Positions 14,299-18,020 of a DNA stretch of 18,020 nt are shown here, one piece after another (position 1 is the stretch's first letter; each line of letters starts with the position of its first letter). The stretch covers positions 1 through 18,020 of the forward strand of contig DASRCB010000211.1 of the NCBI GenBank assembly GCA_035653295.1, read 5' to 3'. A program made the translations under genes and the position numbers. The notes beneath the pieces are model-generated. The model worked only from the letters and a program-made list of their open reading frames with translations. It was not told where the DNA came from and did not search any database. Origin of the DNA: DASRCB01 sp035653295. Its GTDB lineage: Bacteria; Acidobacteriota; Terriglobia; Bryobacterales; Bryobacteraceae.

Positions 14299-15114
14299 CT
14301 AATTCGGCGGCAGCGGGGCGGCGCTGGACCCTTCGATGGAGGCCCACGCCTCCCTGACTTTGATGACCTTCGATCCCGCGAAGGTCACGAAAATCACCTT
14401 GCCCGGCGGCTCTCCGTAAATCCAGTCCTCAGTTTCCAGGCCGTCGGCCGTGGTTTCGCGGTCTTTTAGCCGCGGCTTCCCCAGAGCCAGGAGGACGCCG
14501 TCGCGGTCCATGCCCTTGATTGCGCGCTTGTCCTTGATGGCCTGCTGCTGCTCCGGCGGCAGGGTGTCGAGGTAGCTCTTCACCGCTGTGTTCTTGTCGA
14601 AGTTGAAGATGGGCGCGAGCATCTTTTTCAGGCCGTCGCTGTCGATGGGCGGCACGGGTTTGTGAAAATCGATGGCCAGGTAGGTCCCGGCAGTCGTGAC
14701 GGTCTGGCCCTGCGAAATGGGCCGGGTCTGGTTCCCCATGCCGATCTGAATGTGGTCCTTCCAGCTGCCGTGGTGGATGCCGCCATTCAATTCCAGCACG
14801 ATTTTGTCGCCTTCGAAGGTGATTTTCGTGATCTGCACCAGGTCGCCGACGCGCGCCGCCGGTCCTTCGTCCTTGCCCATTTCCTTCCACTTGTAGTAGT
14901 CGAACTGACCGGTGCTGTCGAAGGGCAGCGGCTTCTTGCTGCGGGGAAGGTTGACCTTTGTTTTGGCGTACTCGGCCATGAGCCCGCGCAGGATCTCGAC
15001 CTTGTCGTCGTCGCTGAGGCGGGCTTCCTTACCGCCGGCCAGCAACGGCGCGCCGGCCGGCAGGAATAATACGATCGCCGCGCAGGCGCATAATGGCCGG
15101 GAAGCGAACTTCAT
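14299..15114 (-). CDS. Secreted protein with BamE/SmpA-like C-terminal region
   Basis: 271 residues from ATG 15114, which has GGAG 9-12 nt upstream and overlaps the previous stop as ATGA; a longer in-frame extension to 15255 is rejected. The N-terminus (CACAAIVLFLPAGAPLLAGG) is a signal peptide. Residues about 85-155 are beta-rich (VGDLVQITKITFEGDKIVLE, TYLAIDFHKPVPP). Residues about 197-257 (AIKGMDRDGVLLALGKPRLK, then DWIYGEPPGKVIFVTFAGSK and IKVRE) follow the BamE/SmpA pattern of G-x-x-x-x-V-x-x-x-L-G-x-P followed by a W-Y strand and G-K-V. In that family the fold lies in the periplasm. Function is not assigned. Neighbours are a CPBP protease and an SDR. Confidence 0.75.
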   Translation of the reverse strand: MKFASRPLCACAAIVLFLPAGAPLLAGGKEARLSDDDKVEILRGLMAEYAKTKVNLPRSKKPLPFDSTGQFDYYKWKEMGKDEGPAARVGDLVQITKITFEGDKIVLELNGGIHHGSWKDHIQIGMGNQTRPISQGQTVTTAGTYLAIDFHKPVPPIDSDGLKKMLAPIFNFDKNTAVKSYLDTLPPEQQQAIKDKRAIKGMDRDGVLLALGKPRLKDRETTADGLETEDWIYGEPPGKVIFVTFAGSKVIKVREAWASIEGSSAAPLPPN

Positions 15115-16055
15115 GACTGCAACTCCTGATCGTGTGGACGAAGAAGGAAGGCTTCCTGTTGCCGAATGGGGGCCCGGTGCAGAAACCAGAAAAGCGCGGG
15201 TACAACCATGGTGGTCAGGACGCTTCCTTCCGGGCCGTATTGCGCACCACTCCACAGTGGACGCGCCATCCAGTGCAGTGTGTAGCCCGTTATGGCCATG
15301 GTAAACCCGCTGAGATTAGCCCCGAGCACGGGCAGCATCCAGTTCCATCCGAAATGCAGGCCGATGGGCAGCCACAGGTCTCCGCTGCGCAGAAACGAGT
15401 AGCCCAGCAGGACGCCCCACAGAAACGTGTTCACGATGCCCAGCATTGTCGTGTTGGGGTTATTCAGGTGGGCCAGCGCGAAGAGGATGGCGAACGGCAG
15501 GATAGTGGCAAAGGGCCCGATTTCGCGCACCAGCACCTGGAATGCGTAGCCGCGAAACAACAGTTCCTCGCCAATGGCGCCGAACAGCAGGATCGCGGTG
15601 ACGAACAGCACGATGCGCCAGCGGCCGGGCTCGGCAGGCGAGGGCGCGAATTCGGCTTTGCGCAGCAGGATGGGCAGGATCACGACGATGATGGCGCTGC
15701 CGATTCCTCCGGCGACGCCAATTCCCAGGTTCCAGCGGGACGCATCAGTCCAGCCGAGGCCGATGTCCACCAGACGGCCGCGCTCGTAGATACGCACCGC
15801 GATGGCATTGGCGATGGCGGCGGCCGCGAAGGTGCCCATGGCGGCGGCAATGAAATACGCGCCGCTGACGGTCATGATCAGTGGCGGCACGAAAATCATG
15901 CAGACGACGGCGATGAAGGCGAAAACGCCGATCCGCAGGAGGAAACCGAAGCGCGAGCGTTTCGGCGGCTGGGCGGTGTGCGGGCGGGTAACGATGTAAT
16001 CGGGCAGGCCCTGGCGGGGCGGCTCGTGCGGGTCCTGCGGTTCCCGCGGGTTCAC
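15111..16055 (-). CDS. CPBP family intramembrane metalloprotease
   Basis: 314 residues starting with GTG 16055, which overlaps the TPR gene's stop as GTGA. About eight hydrophobic spans follow a 35-residue polar, Pro-rich cytoplasmic tail. The three CPBP (ABI/CAAX protease-like) motifs are intact: EELLFRG (163-169, EExxxR), FALAHLNN (192-199, catalytic His196) and HFGWNW (234-239, HxxxN). Members cleave within or next to membranes or act on prenylated and bacteriocin-like peptides; the substrate here is unknown. It overlaps both neighbours by 3-4 bp, so the three genes are translated as a unit. Confidence 0.93.
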   Translation of the reverse strand: MNPREPQDPHEPPRQGLPDYIVTRPHTAQPPKRSRFGFLLRIGVFAFIAVVCMIFVPPLIMTVSGAYFIAAAMGTFAAAAIANAIAVRIYERGRLVDIGLGWTDASRWNLGIGVAGGIGSAIIVVILPILLRKAEFAPSPAEPGRWRIVLFVTAILLFGAIGEELLFRGYAFQVLVREIGPFATILPFAILFALAHLNNPNTTMLGIVNTFLWGVLLGYSFLRSGDLWLPIGLHFGWNWMLPVLGANLSGFTMAITGYTLHWMARPLWSGAQYGPEGSVLTTMVVPALFWFLHRAPIRQQEAFLLRPHDQELQS

Positions 16056-17080
16056 CGGCTGAGGTCCGTGCCGGCGGCCGGCGCGGTTTTGTGCAGCGCC
16101 TGCGATTCCTGGAGCAGCTTCCGGCCTTCCTCCGTCCGCCCCTCAGCCACCAGCGTCTGTCCCAGAATGTAATGGGCGGTGGCGTTGCGGGGATCCAGCT
16201 GCAGCGACCGGCGCAGCATGTTCTCGGCGGCGGACAGCTGGTTCTGCTTCAGATACGTTCTGCCCAGCAGGATGTACGGGCCGCTGTAGGTCGGGTTGAG
16301 CCATACCGCCTTTTCCAGTTGTGGCGCGGCCAGGTCCCACTGCTCGCGCCGCGTGTAGGCGTCCCCCAGCTTGTAATAAGCCATGGCGAAGTTGGGGTTG
16401 AGGTCGATCTCCTGTTTCAACTCCGCGATGGCGTCGTCGAAACGCCCGTGGAACGTGGCGATCTCGCCGAGCATGTAGTGGGCCTCGGGGATTTTAGGGC
16501 TGAGCTCCAGCGCGCGGCGCAGTTCCTTGACTGCGTACTCCTCGAACTCCTGGCGAATCATCATCTGGCCGGCGAGCAGGTGAGCGGCGGCGGAATCGGG
16601 AGGCACATCGAACATATGCGCGAAGGCGACCACGGCCTTTTCCGGCGCGCGGGTCTGGACGTAGCAGTTGCCCAGCATGTAATCGAACTCCACGCTGCGC
16701 GTGCCGAAAGTACGCGCCTTCTCCAGCCATGGGATCGCGTCGGCGGGCCGGGAAGCGAGATACAGGCTCTGGGTCAGCATCAGCACTGTCTGGCGCCAGG
16801 GGTCGCTGCCCTCGATCTGCTCTTTGGCTGCGGCCAGCAATTCATCGGAAGCCTGCGGATAATGGTGGAGCCGGAAATCGAGGTCGCCTTTCAGCGCATT
16901 GATGCCGGGCGTTGCCGGGTCGAGCGCATCGAGCACCTTCTTCGCATCCTCCAGCTTGCCGGACTCGGCCAGCGCTTTGGCCTGCGCGATTCCCGCCGGC
17001 GGCTGGGCCGGAGCCGCCGCGCCCGCGCTCTGCGCCTGCATCCAGAAAGCCAGCAGAATCGCGCCAGAAATCATATTCAC
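16052..17080 (-). CDS. Secreted tetratricopeptide repeat protein
   Basis: 342 residues from GTG 17080, or 340 from ATG 17074; neither has a Shine-Dalgarno. The N-terminus (ISGAILLAFWMQAQSAGAAA) is a signal peptide. The rest is a solenoid of about eight TPR units with typical W/G/Y/A/P spacing, clearest in AHYMLGEIATFHGRFDDAIA, AYYKLGDAYTRREQWDLAAP, PYILLGRTYLKQNQLSAAEN and AHYILGQTLVAEGRTEEGRK. TPR proteins scaffold protein complexes in the periplasm; the partner may be the CPBP protease that follows with a GTGA overlap. It begins 18 bp after the DinB stop codon. The gap contains CCTCCTTA on the mRNA strand, complementary to Shine-Dalgarno sequences rather than one of them. Confidence 0.9.
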   Translation of the reverse strand: MNMISGAILLAFWMQAQSAGAAAPAQPPAGIAQAKALAESGKLEDAKKVLDALDPATPGINALKGDLDFRLHHYPQASDELLAAAKEQIEGSDPWRQTVLMLTQSLYLASRPADAIPWLEKARTFGTRSVEFDYMLGNCYVQTRAPEKAVVAFAHMFDVPPDSAAAHLLAGQMMIRQEFEEYAVKELRRALELSPKIPEAHYMLGEIATFHGRFDDAIAELKQEIDLNPNFAMAYYKLGDAYTRREQWDLAAPQLEKAVWLNPTYSGPYILLGRTYLKQNQLSAAENMLRRSLQLDPRNATAHYILGQTLVAEGRTEEGRKLLQESQALHKTAPAAGTDLSR

Positions 17081-17098
17081 AAGTATAAGGAGGGGCGA

Positions 17099-17752
17099 TT
17101 ATCCGTTGTCCGCCTTCGCTCCGGTGGCGCGCGCCCGCAGCATTGCGATCTGGCCGGCGTGATGCGATTCATGCTCGCAGACATGGAACCACTTGCACAG
17201 ATTGTTAGTGGGTCCCCACGGCCAGCTCTTGTCCACCTGCATGAGCCAGGCGTCGTCGCGCTTGCGGAACTCGGCGAGCGTCTTCTCGCGCGTGTCGTGC
17301 AGGATGCTCAGGTAGAAATCGAGCGGGTGATGCTGGATGGCGTCGCGCGCCGGCGCGCCCAGTTCCATCGCGATCGCGTACTGCTCGAAGGCCGGCGCCG
17401 TCTGGAGATCAGGCAGGCCGACATTGCCGAACGTGTTCAGCTGGTACAGCTTGTCGGTCGCGGCAAGATGCAGGAGCAGCGCCCCGATGCGGTTGGCTTT
17501 GTCATCGAGCAGAAAATCGAGCTGCTCGATCGACAGGCCCTTCACCGTGCTCAGCACCGCGCCGCGCATCCAGATCATCTGCGATACGAGCGTGCCGATC
17601 TGCGGCGAGTATCCGGCGCGCGGCCCGAGGACATTCTGTTCCGGTTCGGCCGCCGGCGCGTTCGGCTGGAATGTCAGCCCGGAAACAGCGGCGGCAGCGA
17701 GAAATCGCCGGCGGCTTCCGGCGGCAGGAAAGATGCATCCGGCAAGTCTCAT
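17099..17752 (-). CDS. Tat-signal DinB-like four-helix metalloprotein
   Basis: 217 residues from ATG 17752. Residues 13-18 (SRRRFL) before AAAAVSG form a clear Tat motif (S-R-R-x-F-L). After cleavage the four-helix DinB fold begins at about 48 (YSPQIGTLVSQMIWMRGAVL). The metal triad is probably His95 (LLLHLAATD) plus His194 and His198 from HVCEHESHHAGQIAML (190-205). The DinB/YfiT superfamily includes thiol-dependent transferases and proteins of unknown role; exported members are common in Acidobacteria. The start is supported by TTGTAG-N18-TACGAT upstream, with the -10 only 7 nt before ATG (leaderless). It heads the five-gene minus-strand operon. Confidence 0.88.
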   Translation of the reverse strand: MRLAGCIFPAAGSRRRFLAAAAVSGLTFQPNAPAAEPEQNVLGPRAGYSPQIGTLVSQMIWMRGAVLSTVKGLSIEQLDFLLDDKANRIGALLLHLAATDKLYQLNTFGNVGLPDLQTAPAFEQYAIAMELGAPARDAIQHHPLDFYLSILHDTREKTLAEFRKRDDAWLMQVDKSWPWGPTNNLCKWFHVCEHESHHAGQIAMLRARATGAKADNG

Positions 17753-17759
17753 GGGTGCA

Positions 17760-17790
17760 ATCGTACATCCGAAAGAGCAGCCGCTACAAT
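17760..17790. promoter_or_regulatory. Overlapping divergent promoters (DinB operon and CRTAC1 gene)
   Basis: Minus strand: TTGTAG (17789-17784), N18, TACGAT (17765-17760), with ATG 17752 next. Plus strand: TACAAT (17785-17790) as -10 for the CRTAC1 gene, sharing bases with the minus -35. The two polymerase sites would compete. The plus-strand -35 is not clear. Confidence 0.4.
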
Positions 17791-17807
17791 ATTACGAAGC
17801 CTCGCCG

Positions 17808-18020
17808 TTGTCGCCAGTCATCAATCGCCGCCAGTTACTCCTCGCCGGCGCCGCCGCCCTCGCCCGTGCACGGACGCCTGAGCCATTCGGCGCCAGCTTC
17901 ACCGATGTTGGCGAGAAAGCCGGCCTTATCCACCCCGTGGTCTACGGCGGTATCGAGACGAAGAAGTACATCCTCGAAACGAACGGCTGCGGCATCGCGT
18001 TTTTCGATTACGACAACGAT
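17808..18020 (+). CDS. CRTAC1-family (FG-GAP/ASPIC-UnbV-type) protein, 3'-truncated by window edge
   Basis: 71 residues are visible from a putative TTG 17808. NRRQLLLAGAAALARA looks like a Tat-type or twin-Arg-containing signal (RR at residues 7-8). The mature start GASFTDVGEKAGL, then HPVVYGGIETKKYILETNGC and GIAFFDYDND, matches the beginning of CRTAC1 proteins, where FTDVTEKAG and ETNGCGVAFLDYDNDG are characteristic and the DYDND loop starts the calcium-binding FG-GAP repeats. Most of the protein lies outside. No ATG or GTG start exists in frame near the signal; TTG fits best, though no SD is seen. Confidence 0.75.
   Translation, partial: MSPVINRRQLLLAGAAALARARTPEPFGASFTDVGEKAGLIHPVVYGGIETKKYILETNGCGIAFFDYDND

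Noticed and set aside
13495..14469. 324-codon open frame on the plus strand
   Set aside because: It is antisense to the SDR gene and begins in a REP palindrome; no family features.
15132..16172. 346-codon open frame on the plus strand
   Set aside because: It is antisense to the CPBP protease gene, with His/Asp/Gln-rich composition and no motif.
16091..17881. 596-codon open frame on the plus strand
   Set aside because: It lies opposite the TPR and DinB genes, which have clear family motifs, and its translation is low-complexity Arg/Leu-rich, typical of antisense frames in GC-rich DNA.

Overview
This GC-rich bacterial window most resembles the chromosome of an acidobacterium of the Solibacter/Bryobacter type. 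That placement is an inference from gene content: an HTH protein fused to a TolB-like propeller, a large tail-fibre/YadA-like surface protein with a C-terminal domain common in that phylum, a Tat-type DinB protein, the start of a CRTAC1 (ASPIC/UnbV-type) protein, an exported Gfo/Idh/MocA protein and REP-like palindromes. No rRNA, tRNA, CRISPR array, transposase or integrase was seen.

Layout. (1) 1-861 (+): the 3' part of an ATP-dependent DNA ligase, converging on a minus-strand membrane-anchored HTH/TolB-propeller regulator (893-2938). (2) 2939-3120: a compact divergent control region with three TGACA repeats phased at 10 bp, a TGAAGT-N6-ACTTCA dyad and promoter-like hexamers in both directions. 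(3) 3121-7653 (+): the most unusual part, a probable four-gene operon. It encodes a small secreted cysteine-containing protein, a B-lectin plus aerolysin-type (ETX/MTX2-like) pore-forming protein, a NADAR-family protein and a 784-residue surface protein. (4) 7543-8165: the 3' end of that surface gene is repeated three more times as decaying copies of about 157 bp, each with a REP-like hairpin. (5) 8235-13325: a nitrogen-related block with glnA (-), then on the plus strand a DUF4180 protein, a 59-residue membrane miniprotein overlapping an ammonium transporter by ATGA, a VOC protein and an exported Gfo/Idh/MocA protein. (6) 13336-13523: a palindromic REP/BIME-like element between convergent genes. 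(7) 17752 to 13543 (-): a tightly packed operon of Tat-type DinB protein, TPR protein, CPBP membrane protease, secreted BamE-like protein and SDR. (8) 17808-18020 (+): the start of a CRTAC1-family protein, divergent from the DinB gene.

The best candidate for an undescribed system is 2939-7653. A pore-forming lectin-toxin-like protein is packed between a secreted protein and a NADAR ADP-ribose/NAD-type enzyme, upstream of a surface fibre and next to a divergently transcribed sensor-like HTH protein. Its role (defence, predation, competition or self/non-self interaction) cannot be read from sequence alone. Three genes (the HTH/TolB regulator, DUF4180 and DinB) have -10-like hexamers ending 6-9 nt before the start codon, suggesting leaderless mRNAs are used here.
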